Shown: piece by piece, positions 10,929-20,875 of the stretch
Layout of the letters: every line of letters begins with the position of its first letter
How positions within the stretch are numbered: the first letter of the stretch is position 1
Source: Laspinema palackyanum D2a
GTDB lineage: Bacteria > Cyanobacteriota > Cyanobacteriia > Cyanobacteriales > Laspinemataceae
Assembly: GCA_025370845.1 (NCBI GenBank)
Contig: JAMXFF010000007.1
Span: 11,306 to 75,305, forward strand
DNA: 64,000 nt
Direction: 5' to 3'
Program-made: the position numbers and the translations under genes
The notes under the pieces: generated by a model
Databases searched by the model: none
What the model was told of the DNA's origin: nothing
Seen by the model: only the letters and a program-made list of their open reading frames with translations

Positions 10929-11825
10929 ATGGTAGATCAACTGATTAGAGCAACGGCAGCGGATGGAGGGATTAGAGCAGTTGGGGTGATTACTACGCGG
11001 TTGACGGAAGAGGCGCGTCAGCGGCATAAGCTCTCCTACGTGGCAACGGCGGCCCTAGGACGTACTTTGTCATCAGGATTACTCCTGGCTTCTAGTATGA
11101 AGCGACCGGGATCGCGAGTGAATATTCGGGTTAAAGGCGATGGACCATTAGGCGGCATTTTAGTGGATGCGGGATTAGATGGAACCGTGCGCGGGTATGT
11201 GGAGAATCCCGAGATAGAATTGCCGCCGAATGCGATCGGGAAACTGGATGTGGGGGGGGCTGTCGGGAATGATGGCTATCTCTACATTGTCCGTGATGTG
11301 GGATATGGTTACCCCTATTCCAGTACCGTGGAACTGATTTCTGGGGAAATCGGGGATGATATTGCTCATTATCTGGTGACTTCTGAACAGACGCCTTCGG
11401 CCCTGGTGGTGGGGGTTTTTGTAGAGGCGGCAGGGGTCCAAGCATCCGGGGGAATTTTATTGCAGGTGATGCCGAAAGCGGCAACGGATGAGGAACTTGT
11501 GGCGCTGTTGGAATCGCGGGTTGCCAGTTTGTCGGGTTTTACACCGTTATTACAAGCGGGTAAATCCCTGCCGGATATTTTCGAGCAACTGCTGGGAGAT
11601 ATGGGATTGAATATTTTACCGGAGAGACAACTGGTGCGCTTCCACTGCGGATGTTCTCATCAACGGATGTTAGGGGCGTTGAAGTTGCTCGGGGAAGACG
11701 AACTGCTGGACATGATCGAGAAAGACGATGGTGCTGAGGCGATTTGTCACTTCTGTGGAGAAGTTTACACCGCCAGCACCGATCAACTGACGGAACTGAT
11801 TGGGTCCTTGCAAGCGGAGTCGTAA
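10929..11825 (+). CDS. hslO: Hsp33 redox-regulated chaperone
   Basis: Cytoplasmic holdase chaperone activated by oxidation of a zinc-bound cysteine centre. The four cysteines are present near the C-terminus as CGC (about residues 240-242) and CHFC (about 273-276), the CxC...CxxC arrangement of the family. The N-terminal domain is typical (MVDQLIRATAADGGIRAVGV...ATAALGRTLSSGLLLASSMK). The length of 298 residues is normal. The ATG at 10929 is the start. The gene lies alone, with repeats upstream and a 640-bp gene-free stretch downstream. Confidence 0.96.
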   Translation: MVDQLIRATAADGGIRAVGVITTRLTEEARQRHKLSYVATAALGRTLSSGLLLASSMKRPGSRVNIRVKGDGPLGGILVDAGLDGTVRGYVENPEIELPPNAIGKLDVGGAVGNDGYLYIVRDVGYGYPYSSTVELISGEIGDDIAHYLVTSEQTPSALVVGVFVEAAGVQASGGILLQVMPKAATDEELVALLESRVASLSGFTPLLQAGKSLPDIFEQLLGDMGLNILPERQLVRFHCGCSHQRMLGALKLLGEDELLDMIEKDDGAEAICHFCGEVYTASTDQLTELIGSLQAES

Positions 11826-12468
11826 AGGGGGCGATCGCCTAACCATTACTAGACCCCCATCCCTCAATCTGCTGCCGAGTATGGGGGTCCCGTAACGGTT
11901 AGAAACCGGGTTTCTAGGCCAGATTGGCTGCTAATGGGTATAAATTTGTACAAAAACGGGGTTGTGAACCTCTAGGGAATGCAGTCCTAGGGGAAGTTTT
12001 TTTGAAAGTGGGGATCGCAACTGAAAATAACATGAGAAGATAAGAAGCGATAAGAAGCAATGAATCAATCGGTGTGACCGCTCAACGGTACATTGATTCT
12101 CTTTCCTGGGTGGATGCCCGAACTCTCCAAACCTGGAATAAGCTGTTTTCCAGGATTCGATCTATGGGGGTAAGGGATCTGGGTGCTGGGAATCTACAAA
12201 TTGTCAGGGACAAGAAGGATAGACAAAACCGGAAAGGCGCGGGGTGCAGATGTAGATCCGCCTAGAAGGAAACGGTAGATCAGCGAACGGCGTTGCCAAA
12301 AAAGCTCTAGCACTCTTAACCTAAACAATTCTTGGTGCTAGATTGAGGAAAATATAACCGGCTTTTATCGAACCTGATACTTAGGTTTTGGAACTGTGAC
12401 CGAATCGTAAAACCTGTCTTTCTAAAACAGCCAAGCAAGACTGACGCAAGAGTGTTTTCGGGTGGGCT
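11826..12468. other. 643-bp spacer after hslO, no convincing gene
   Basis: Contains an AGAAACCGGGTTTCT palindrome at 11901-11915 and HIP1 sites. A short GTG-initiated ORF (12074-12265) has no recognisable features and no good ribosome binding site. I see no protein or RNA gene I can support. Confidence 0.5.
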
Positions 12469-14778
12469 ATGACTAAAGATCGCAAATTTCCAGAGCAGTG
12501 GCCTAACGCCCAGCCGCCGGAGTCGGGACAACCGGACTCCTCGGCGAAAATGCCTGCATCGTCCCTGTCTGGGTTCCGCAGTAGTGCTGCTGGAGCGGGT
12601 TCGCGGCAGGGTTCGAGTCTGCACCTGCCGTCGTCGAGAGCGGATGTATTTTCCACAGGAGCAGCAACCGATCGCCCGGGATCTGGCAACCAGAAGCGCT
12701 TCGGACAGAGTAAGAGGGCTGAGAAAATGTTAAATCCACAGGTTCGAGATAGTAGGTCGGGCGATCGCAGTCTGCATGGGCCGCTGAAATGGCTAACGAA
12801 TTGGCAACTCTGGGCGCTGATCACCTTTCTGCTGACGGGAGGATTGGGCGCAACAGCGTTACTGACGTTATTGCGCCTTCCCGAAACGCCCAATTGTGGA
12901 GAGAGTGCCTGGACTTCGGGTTCGGAACATCTGTATTGTGCTCAACAAGCAGCGAGTGAGCGAACGGTAGATGGGTTGTTGCGGGCGATCGCGGAGGTCC
13001 ATCAACTTCCTGAAGACCACCCCCTACGCCCGGAAATCAATCGTCAAATTGAAAAATGGGCAGGACAACTGCTGGATTTAGCTGAGAAAATCTTTAATGA
13101 AGGCAAGCTCACCGAAGCGATCGCCTCCGCCCGTCAGATTCCCAGCAATACGACTGCTGCGGGTTTAGTCCAAGAGCGAATTACTCGCTGGCAGTCCATC
13201 TGGAATGAGGCGGAAAAGCTATATAAAAATGCTGAGTCTGAGTTAGAAAAGGAAAATTGGAACCAAGCTCTGGGCTATATGCGACAACTGCTTTCCGTGG
13301 AAAATACTTACTGGGAAACGGTTCGCTATGATAGCCTGAATGAACTGATCCGGGTGACTCAGCAAGAAGGTCAAACCTTGGCAAAAGCCCGCAGTCTAGC
13401 GGAACAAGGAGAACTCAAAAATATCACCGAAGCGATCGCCCTGGTGGATAAAATTGAACCTCAGAGCAAGTTATATAAAAAATCTCGGTCTTTAGCCACT
13501 GACTTTTCCAAGCAAATCCTCGCATTAGCCCGCAAAAATGGTGAGGACCAAAAGTGGGAAGATGCCATTTACATTGCCCGTCAAGTTCCGGCTAACAGTT
13601 CGGTTAAAAAAGAAGCAGAAGATTTCATCGAATTGACTCGGGCGAGATCCATTGCTACTCGGGTAACGGTCCGCTCTTTGGAAGATGCGATCGCTAAAGC
13701 CCAAGTGATTGGCCCCGATCGCCCACTGCACTTGGAAGCCAAACGGTTAATCTCTCAGTGGCAGGATAGCATCAAAGATGTGGCCTACCTAGAACAGGCC
13801 CGGAGTCTGGCGATGGCGGGGAATGTTAACAATTTGCGATCGGCGATCGCTCAAGCTCAACTGGTCAGTCGCACCAATCTGGTCTGGGATCGAGCGCAGG
13901 AAGAAATTAACGATTGGCAAAGTCGCATTGAGGAGACCGAAGACGGTCCCTATCTACGACAGGCGGACCAACTTGCCAGTTATGGCGATCGGGCTTCGTT
14001 GCAAGCAGCGATTGATACCGCGAGGAAGGTGGGTTCAGGACGGGCTTTGTATGATGAGGCCCAGGACAAAATTCAGGAGTGGAATCAGGAAATTCAACGA
14101 CTTGAAGACCAGCCTATCTTAGACCGCGCCTGGAATTTGGCGCAATGGGGAAATATCAATGGGGCGATCGCGACAGCCCAAGGCATTCGTCCCGGTCGGT
14201 TGCTTTACAGTGAGGCCCAGTCGGCGATTCAAACCTGGCAGCAGGAAGGTCGCGATCGCCAACTGCTAGACCGCGCCTATCAGCTTGGAGATGCTTCTCA
14301 AAGTCCCGAACGGTTGATTCAGGCAATGGATTTGGCGAATCAAGTCTCTTCTAAGTCTAATTTGCGCTTTAGCGCAGATGCGGCGATTCAAGACTGGAGT
14401 CAACGGATTTTGGCCCTGGCGCAACAACGCTCTTTGGAGAATCTTCCCCAGGCGATCGAAATGGCTCGGATGATTCCATTTTATTCCAATCTGTATAACC
14501 AGGCCCGACGAGAAGTTGAGGCATGGGAAACCATTTTGAATCCGCCTCCGGTGCAAGTCCAGGAACCGAGTCCGGCGGCGACCGGCCCCAGTCCCACTCC
14601 TACGCCCTTACCCCAAGAAAGGCCGACAGATTCGGTAAATCCGCCCGTCTCCCCCTCGGAACCTACACCGACCCCAAATGGTTTCCCAGCCACTTCTGCG
14701 CCGCCTATACCCATCGAACCCATTGAGGCCCTGGGGAGAGATTCTCAGAATCCGCCCCTAATCCAACGAATAGAGTAA
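12469..14778 (+). CDS. Membrane-anchored protein with tandem helical repeats and Pro-rich tail
   Basis: 769 residues, not recognised as a named family. Residues 1-105 are Ser/Gly/Pro-rich and probably disordered. One transmembrane helix follows (about 108-135, WALITFLLTGGLGATALL). After a short Cys-containing linker, residues about 165-690 are built from roughly 45-58-residue helical repeats of pattern A..LA..G....AI..A.......L...A...I..W. Clear copies begin near 13798, 13966 and 14128. The last 80 residues are Pro/Thr-rich. The topology (short N-terminal part, one TM, long repeat domain) suggests a scaffold on one side of the membrane. TPR-like or coiled-coil structure is likely. Function unknown. 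Confidence 0.8.
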   Translation: MTKDRKFPEQWPNAQPPESGQPDSSAKMPASSLSGFRSSAAGAGSRQGSSLHLPSSRADVFSTGAATDRPGSGNQKRFGQSKRAEKMLNPQVRDSRSGDRSLHGPLKWLTNWQLWALITFLLTGGLGATALLTLLRLPETPNCGESAWTSGSEHLYCAQQAASERTVDGLLRAIAEVHQLPEDHPLRPEINRQIEKWAGQLLDLAEKIFNEGKLTEAIASARQIPSNTTAAGLVQERITRWQSIWNEAEKLYKNAESELEKENWNQALGYMRQLLSVENTYWETVRYDSLNELIRVTQQEGQTLAKARSLAEQGELKNITEAIALVDKIEPQSKLYKKSRSLATDFSKQILALARKNGEDQKWEDAIYIARQVPANSSVKKEAEDFIELTRARSIATRVTVRSLEDAIAKAQVIGPDRPLHLEAKRLISQWQDSIKDVAYLEQARSLAMAGNVNNLRSAIAQAQLVSRTNLVWDRAQEEINDWQSRIEETEDGPYLRQADQLASYGDRASLQAAIDTARKVGSGRALYDEAQDKIQEWNQEIQRLEDQPILDRAWNLAQWGNINGAIATAQGIRPGRLLYSEAQSAIQTWQQEGRDRQLLDRAYQLGDASQSPERLIQAMDLANQVSSKSNLRFSADAAIQDWSQRILALAQQRSLENLPQAIEMARMIPFYSNLYNQARREVEAWETILNPPPVQVQEPSPAATGPSPTPTPLPQERPTDSVNPPVSPSEPTPTPNGFPATSAPPIPIEPIEALGRDSQNPPLIQRIE

Positions 14779-15911
14779 TTAATCCATTAGGCTGGGGCAC
14801 TTGTGGTCCTCTTTCCCATATACAGGGGAGAGGAGCGCAAGTTGTTTGGGGCAGAAAAACCCACAGCCATCCCGGTTGGAGGCTCAGAGGACTTGCTTCG
14901 TCGCCCGGAGGCGATCGGGCGATCGCCTGCCTCAGCGAGGGAATAGGGGTTTTCGATTAAACTCTGATTCCCCCTGAATCCGGCGATTTGTAAAAGACCT
15001 CAAGTTGTCAGGATTCTGGGCCGCTCTTTTCAAGTTTCAGTATTCCCGTTTGATATCAGCCCCGATCGCTCTTTTGACCGTTAACGTGCAGCCCTAGCTT
15101 CCGCCGCTTTAAAAATTCTTTACAATAAAATTGAGAGTTAAATCCGTAAAATCGGGTATAATATTAAGATTATAGATAGCCAATTCACGGTTAAAATCTC
15201 ACCTAAAAATCATAATGCACCAGGTTGAATCAGTTAGAAAGCCTGCGGATTTTGCGAGATAAAAAATAGGGGTGCTTCCGGTGGTGATAGAGGCAGAGCA
15301 AGGATTTAGTCCAGCTTAGGGGGATGTCGCTCATGTTGCAGCAGTTGGATAATAACGGTCTGGGGCTTTTCCACGGAAGAAGGCCCCTGTGTTGTCTGGG
15401 TGAATGAAACTCCTAATCACAGAGCAGAACAGAGTAGAGGGGAAGTAGGGAAGCGGGTGCAGCGCGGTTGAGCAAGGGTAGGGATGAGAGTCCTCAATCG
15501 ACAACGCGATCGCCATCTGGGTTGGAGAAGACTGCAGTCGGCCTAAATCTCTCGCTATTTTCAGGCGCAACCGCTACCCTAGAATAATGAAGCACCGCTT
15601 TAGACCATTCTTGCCCATCGACCTCGCTGAGTCTTGCACGGCGCTGTTGGTGCTTTTTTCAATCCGCGATCGGGGAGTTCATGTTAGCCAAAATAACAGT
15701 TTATGCAGAATCGTCCTGAGTACCATTCCATTGGTAAATCTTTCCCGCTGTGAATGTAGTGGCCACTCAACATACACCCTAAAGAGTAATGCATCGTCTG
15801 ATGAGAAAATTCGCATCCGAAAGGAATTTCCTAAAGCGGTTCTTCCTGAAAATTAGCCAGAGTTTCAAGACATTTGTTTTGCTGCATTTCCCGTCAAACG
15901 GGAAGCAGAAA
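14779..15911. other. 1.1-kb gene-free spacer before the metalloprotease
   Basis: Short ORFs here (such as 15331-15570 minus and 15587-15856 plus) lack a ribosome binding site, domain features or cyanobacterial codon pattern. An AT-rich block at about 15110-15185 contains TATAAT at 15157-15162, which may be a -10 element. The nearest -35 candidate (TTGAGA, 15131) is 20 bp away, too far for confidence. It may hold the promoter of the metalloprotease, or an RNA gene I do not recognise. Confidence 0.45.
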
Positions 15912-18773
15912 ATGTCAAAAACCAAGCGATTATTGATTTTGTTTTTGGCATTTTTCATATTGCCTGTAAGCTTCGGACTATTTTCGGGTCAAGCCAATAG
16001 TCAAATGCCCGACCCGAGATATTATAGCCAAAACATACCCGTACCCATACCCAATGAGTGGGGAGATGAAAACGGTAACAACGAGGACACCGAGAACAAC
16101 GAGGAGAGTGAGGTAGACGAGGACAGCGATTCCCTGCAACCGTTTGATGAAGCGGTGAAAGATGCTGAAAAACTCCCCGGACTTTTCACCCTTTACCACA
16201 ATAAGAAAACTGGCAAAGTTTACCTGGAGATTCAGCCGGAACAACTGGACCAAAACTTCTTATGCGTGATGACTCTAGCATCCGGGATTGGAGAAGGGGG
16301 ATTGTTTCGCGGAATGCCCCTCCAGGATTTTCTGTTTTTCTTTAAACGGGTGAACAAAAACATCCATTTTGGGGTGAGAAATGTTTATTTCCGTGCAAAT
16401 CCGGGAGATCCCATTGAGCGATCGCTCAACCGTTCCTTTAGTGATTCGGTTCTGGCTTCTTTACCCATCGAAAGCATTCATCCCGACCGGGAAAGCCTGC
16501 TGATTGACCTGAATAAACTCCTAATTGAGCGCCAGGATATTAGTGGGTTAACGTCAATTTTACCTTGGTTATTAGGAAGCGCCTACATTCGAGATACGGA
16601 TAAATCCTATTTTGGGCGAGTTCAAACCTTCCCCGCCAATGTGGAAATTGAGTCCGTCTATGGGTTCAGTGGCGGCGATGATTTATTCGCCAATGTCGAG
16701 AGTTTGCCCGATAGTCGGGGGTTTTCCTTAAATGTGAATTATAGCCTTTCCGCACTGCCGGTTAACAATGGCTTCCGTCCCCGATTAGCAGATAACCGAG
16801 TCGGCTATTTTATCACTGCCTATCAAGATTTGTCCGATACTCGCAGTAAAGAACCCTTCCAGCGTTATATTAACCGCTGGAATTTGGAAAAAGAAAACCC
16901 CGATGCCCCCCTTTCTCCCCCGAAACAGCCGATTGTTTTCTGGATTGAAAACAACGTTCCGGTAGAATATCGGGATGCGCTTCGCGAAGGGATTGAAGTC
17001 TGGAATCAGGCATTTGAAAAAGCGGGGTTTATTAATGCGATCGAAGCCCGACAGATGCCCGATAATGCAGTTTGGGATCCGTCCGATGTGCGCTACAACA
17101 CCATTCGCTGGTCCAGTTCCTTTGAATCCTGGTTTGCCGGAGTCGGTCCCTCTCGCGTCAATCCCCTCACCGGGGAAATTTTAGATGCGGATATTCTCAT
17201 TGACGGGAATATCGTGCGAAGTATCAAAAATGAATATCGCACCCTGGTTCAACAAGAACCCAATGCCTCAGAAATGACCTTCTTGGGCAAAATGTTGCAG
17301 GGGACTCCCTGCTTTCCCGGGATGAGTGGCAACTCCGGCATGGGTAATACAGAAGCAATGGCGGGGAATTCCGGTTTGCCCGTACAGCAACCGCCCCAGG
17401 TTCACAGCTTCGTCCGCAAGATGATGGAAAGATACGACCTCTGCTATGGCATGGAAGCGCCACAACAGTTGGCGATCGGGGCAATGGGTTTGTCCATGCT
17501 TCATAATGCCTTTCCCAGTGGGGAGGAAATGACACAATATATCAATCAGTATCTAACATTTCTCACAGCCCACGAAGTCGGTCATACCTTGGGACTGCGC
17601 CACAACTTCCACGGCAGTACCATGTTATCACCGGAGGAGTTGCATAATACCGAGCTTACTCGCACAGAAGGTATGGTTGCTTCTGTCATGGACTATGTAC
17701 CCGTGAACTTGGCACCCAAGGATCACAAACAGGGTGACTTTTTCCCGATGTTAGTCGGTCCTTATGATGAATGGGCGATCGAATATGGGTATAAACCACT
17801 GCCCGGAATGCTACCTCAACAAGAACAGCGGGAACTGGAACGAATTGCTGCTGAAAGTAGCACGAACCCAGATTTAGCGTATGCCCCTGATGAGGATTCG
17901 ATGGATATTCTCAACCCAGCGGCGAATATGTTCGACCTCAGTGGCGATATGCTGCAATATTCCGAGTGGCAGTTGGAAAATGCCCGGGAAATGTGGGAAC
18001 GCCTGGATACACGCTATCCCGTCAGTGGAGAAAGTTTCACAGAAGTGCGGCGGATGTTTGATACGGTGTTTTCCTATTATTTCCGACAGGCAATGAATGC
18101 CACGCTTTATATCGGGGGTCAATGGTTTAATCGCAATCATGCTGACGGCAATGGCCGCTTACCTTTTGAACCTGTGTCTGTGGAGAAACAGCGTCAGAGT
18201 TTGGCATTGCTGCAAAAGTACATTTTTGATGAAACAGCATTACAATTTCCGCCGCAACTGCTGAATAAATTAGCCCCCGATCGCTGGTATCACTGGGGTG
18301 CAGTTCCCGTAGTTTATCCCTTGGATTATCCCATTCATCAACGGATTAATTTACTGCAACGGGTCGTTCTGCACGAGTTGTTCTCCTATCTAAGGTTAAT
18401 GCGCTTACAGGATTTAGAATTAAAAACTGAACCCGGTCAAGCGTTGACCATGCAGGAACTATTTGACACCTTAGAACGGGGAATTTGGACCGAGGTTGTT
18501 AATCGCCCCGATGACCTAAAAGTGATTTCCAGTGTTCGCCGGAGTCTCCAACGGGAACATCTTGGGATGTTAATCGCAATGGTTTTAAGGCACTCTAATG
18601 TTCCTGATGAAGCCCGAACCCTTGCCCGATATAACTTAGGGCAACTCCGAGGGTCCGTGGACAATACCCTAAAACGGCGAGGACGACATCTGGATACCGC
18701 CAGTAAAGCCCACCTAGAGGAAACCCGCGATCGCATCGATAAAACCCTAGAGGCGCAGTTCCAGTCGGGTTGA
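15912..18773 (+). CDS. Secreted zinc-dependent metalloprotease (metzincin-like, DUF4953/DUF5117 type)
   Basis: Large extracytoplasmic zinc protease. From the ATG at 15912 the product (953 residues) starts with a signal peptide: MSKTKR, then a hydrophobic core LLILFLAFFILPVSFGLF, then GQANSQ. An upstream in-frame ATG at 15789 would bury this signal, so I prefer 15912. The extended metzincin site HEVGHTLGLRHN begins near residue 554, and a Met-turn SVMDY lies near 592. The architecture matches zinc-dependent metalloproteases with DUF5117/DUF4953 domains found in bacteroidetes and cyanobacteria. An acidic Asn/Glu-rich stretch follows the signal peptide. Substrate unknown. It stands alone with repeats downstream. 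Confidence 0.88.
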   Translation: MSKTKRLLILFLAFFILPVSFGLFSGQANSQMPDPRYYSQNIPVPIPNEWGDENGNNEDTENNEESEVDEDSDSLQPFDEAVKDAEKLPGLFTLYHNKKTGKVYLEIQPEQLDQNFLCVMTLASGIGEGGLFRGMPLQDFLFFFKRVNKNIHFGVRNVYFRANPGDPIERSLNRSFSDSVLASLPIESIHPDRESLLIDLNKLLIERQDISGLTSILPWLLGSAYIRDTDKSYFGRVQTFPANVEIESVYGFSGGDDLFANVESLPDSRGFSLNVNYSLSALPVNNGFRPRLADNRVGYFITAYQDLSDTRSKEPFQRYINRWNLEKENPDAPLSPPKQPIVFWIENNVPVEYRDALREGIEVWNQAFEKAGFINAIEARQMPDNAVWDPSDVRYNTIRWSSSFESWFAGVGPSRVNPLTGEILDADILIDGNIVRSIKNEYRTLVQQEPNASEMTFLGKMLQGTPCFPGMSGNSGMGNTEAMAGNSGLPVQQPPQVHSFVRKMMERYDLCYGMEAPQQLAIGAMGLSMLHNAFPSGEEMTQYINQYLTFLTAHEVGHTLGLRHNFHGSTMLSPEELHNTELTRTEGMVASVMDYVPVNLAPKDHKQGDFFPMLVGPYDEWAIEYGYKPLPGMLPQQEQRELERIAAESSTNPDLAYAPDEDSMDILNPAANMFDLSGDMLQYSEWQLENAREMWERLDTRYPVSGESFTEVRRMFDTVFSYYFRQAMNATLYIGGQWFNRNHADGNGRLPFEPVSVEKQRQSLALLQKYIFDETALQFPPQLLNKLAPDRWYHWGAVPVVYPLDYPIHQRINLLQRVVLHELFSYLRLMRLQDLELKTEPGQALTMQELFDTLERGIWTEVVNRPDDLKVISSVRRSLQREHLGMLIAMVLRHSNVPDEARTLARYNLGQLRGSVDNTLKRRGRHLDTASKAHLEETRDRIDKTLEAQFQSG

Positions 18774-18966
18774 GGTTGAGGAGATAGGGAGGATGGGGGA
18801 GATGGGGAGGATGGGGAGGATGGGGGAGATGGGGAGGATGGGGAGAATGGGGAAGTTGCTTCTTCCTGTTCGTAGTAACGACTTTAGTCGTTCCCCTCTT
18901 AGTTCGTAGTAACGACTTCAGTCGTTTCCCTCTTAGTTCGTAGTAACGACTTCAGTCGTTCCCCCC
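18774..18966. repeat. GGGGAGGAT microsatellite followed by three AACGACT hairpins
   Basis: Immediately after the metalloprotease stop, purine-rich units of GGGGA/GGATG repeat from about 18778 to 18855. Three copies of GTTCGTAGTAACGACTT(T/C)AGTCGTT follow, to about 18965. The pairing of microsatellite and hairpin units recurs at 10.7 kb and 46.2 kb. Confidence 0.85.
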
Positions 18967-19083
18967 TCCCCGGGTAAAGCCAATGCAGTACAATTCTCTA
19001 AAAGCACCAGGAATTCCTGTGCTCTTGGTGAATCCTCCTTCCCCTGAACTCCTCCTAACCCTTTCTTCTATATAGACTGGCAC

Positions 19084-20601
19084 ATGACATTTATCTCGAT
19101 TGTCTACGCCCTCTTTCTCCTAAGCATCCTGGGTATCTACTGGACCGTTAACAAACAGCGATCGCGCCTGTGGATTCTGTTAATCGCCAGCTTAGTCTTT
19201 TACACCTCCCTCCAGGTGGAATACATTCCCCTGTTGCTGCTAGGAACCTGGATTAACTACCGCATCGGACGGGCGATCGCCAAAACCTCCGAACGTCAAC
19301 CCAACCCGCAAACCTGGCAACTTGTCAGCGACGATTGGCAAACCCAATTTGCCGCCTGGGAACGCCGCCGCCTCATTGGATTATGGGGCGGTATCCTCTT
19401 CAACATCCTGGTACTCGCCGGGTTCAAATACATTCCCTTCATCTTCAACACCCTAGGGACCTGGTTTGGCTTACCCGCCGCCCAAGAAACCGCAACTTGG
19501 TTTCAACAGAACATTCTCCCCCCGTTGGGACTAAGTTTTTTCGTCTTTGAATGTATCGCCTACCTGATCGACGTTTATCGCGGTTCCCCCGCCTCCGCCC
19601 AATTTCTGCGCTTTGCCTCCTATAAACTATTCTTTCCCAAACTCATCTCCGGACCCATCACCCGGTATCATCACTTCCAACGACAACTCAAAACCCTAAT
19701 TTTTCCCTCCTCCCATGACTGGGTAGAAGGACTCTGGTTGATTGCCTGTGGCGCATTCAAAAAAGGCGTCGTAGCCGATCGCCTAGGAATCTTTGTCACC
19801 CTCAGCTTTGAAAACGTCCAACGCGCTGGCAGCGGTGACCTTTGGCTTGCTACCATAGCCTATGGTTTGCAACTGTTTCTCGACTTTAGCGGTTATGTTG
19901 ATATCGCCCGAGGCAGCGCCATCCTCCTCGGATTCAACCTCCCCAAAAACTTCAACTTCCCCTACTTCAGCACCAGCATCGCCGACTTTTGGAGACGCTG
20001 GCACATCACCTTGGGAGATTGGTTAAGAAACTATCTCTATTTCCCCCTAGGTGGGTCCCGAGTCGGATTAGGGCGCACCTGCCTCAACTTAATCCTCGTC
20101 ATGTTAATCGCGGGAATTTGGCATGGTGCCGCCTGGGGATTCATCCTCTGGGGTGCAGTGCACGGCATCGCCTTAGCAGTCCATCGCCTCACAGACATCC
20201 TCTCCAAACGAGTCGAGGGGTTAAAACTCCTCTGGAAAAGCATCCCCGGCACTCTCTTCAGTTGGTTTCTCACTCAAACCTTCGTCTTTTTAGCCTGGAT
20301 TCCCTTCCGCCTCCCCAACCTCAAAGAAGCAGGATGGGTGATGCAGCACTTCTGGGGACATACCGGAGACATCCAATTCACCGAGAAAGTCTATCTGGAA
20401 AGCCTTGGGTTACAGCGCATTGAAGTCACCTTATTGTTAGTCTTAATATGGCTAATTATGACCCTAAGTTACGCCATGAATCGGGGCTTAAAATTGCAAC
20501 TCAACTGGCCCATTAAAATAGCCTTAGTTCCCCTTTGCCTCTATGCCGTCTGGATTTTCGCCCCCGAAGGCGGCTTACCCTATATCTACTTCGATTTTTA
20601 A
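19084..20601 (+). CDS. MBOAT family O-acyltransferase (AlgI/DltB-like)
   Basis: Polytopic inner-membrane acyltransferase of 505 residues. Key MBOAT blocks are present: the F-D-F-S-G-Y-V-D motif, FPYFSTSIADFWRRWHITLG, and the catalytic histidine in GIWHGAAWGF near residue 347. Around ten hydrophobic segments are visible. Family members transfer acyl groups, often acetyl, to polysaccharides or cell-wall polymers outside the membrane. The ATG at 19084 is the start. AlgI-type proteins usually work with an adjacent SGNH/AlgX-like partner, but none is encoded next to it here. The partner or glycan substrate is therefore unknown. The glycan cluster at 36-47 kb is a possible client, on distance alone a weak link. 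Confidence 0.93.
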   Translation: MTFISIVYALFLLSILGIYWTVNKQRSRLWILLIASLVFYTSLQVEYIPLLLLGTWINYRIGRAIAKTSERQPNPQTWQLVSDDWQTQFAAWERRRLIGLWGGILFNILVLAGFKYIPFIFNTLGTWFGLPAAQETATWFQQNILPPLGLSFFVFECIAYLIDVYRGSPASAQFLRFASYKLFFPKLISGPITRYHHFQRQLKTLIFPSSHDWVEGLWLIACGAFKKGVVADRLGIFVTLSFENVQRAGSGDLWLATIAYGLQLFLDFSGYVDIARGSAILLGFNLPKNFNFPYFSTSIADFWRRWHITLGDWLRNYLYFPLGGSRVGLGRTCLNLILVMLIAGIWHGAAWGFILWGAVHGIALAVHRLTDILSKRVEGLKLLWKSIPGTLFSWFLTQTFVFLAWIPFRLPNLKEAGWVMQHFWGHTGDIQFTEKVYLESLGLQRIEVTLLLVLIWLIMTLSYAMNRGLKLQLNWPIKIALVPLCLYAVWIFAPEGGLPYIYFDF

Positions 20602-20744
20602 CCGCACCGCACATCAGCAGACCCGGCGGGGGATAAATCCCCCGCCTAACAGCTAAAGTCGTCTAAAGACGACTGCTTGTCTTATCCAGGAGTGTTTTTA
20701 GTCGCTTAAAACCCTTAGCGGTTGTTGCCCCTAATGCAAGATGT

Positions 20745-20875
20745 CAATAGTAACGACTGAAGTCGTTCTCTTCAGTTCGTAGTAACGCCTTAAGGCGTTA
20801 TCTTTCCCAAGTTCGTAGTAACGCCTTAAGGCGTTATCTTTCCCAAGTTCAACGTCCCAACTTCAGTCGTTCCCT
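20745..20875. repeat. AACGACT/AACGCCT hairpin repeats between MBOAT and NB-ARC genes
   Basis: Successive copies: AACGACTGAAGTCGTT, then two of AACGCCTTAAGGCGTT (a perfect 16-bp palindrome), then GTTCAACGTCCCAACTTCAGTCGTT. The last copy overlaps the 3' end of the NB-ARC gene and supplies its TGA stop (complement of 20863-20865). Confidence 0.85.

Noticed and set aside
12074-12265. 63-residue GTG ORF after hslO
   Set aside because: No ribosome binding site, no recognisable feature, basic and cysteine-rich composition at the end. Not supported as a gene.
15131-15162. Promoter TTGAGA-20 bp-TATAAT
   Set aside because: The 20-bp spacer is outside the usual range and the gene lies about 750 bp away. 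Not enough to call.
15587-15856. 89-residue ORF before the metalloprotease
   Set aside because: It overlaps the preferred signal-peptide gene region and shows no coding character. Likely chance.
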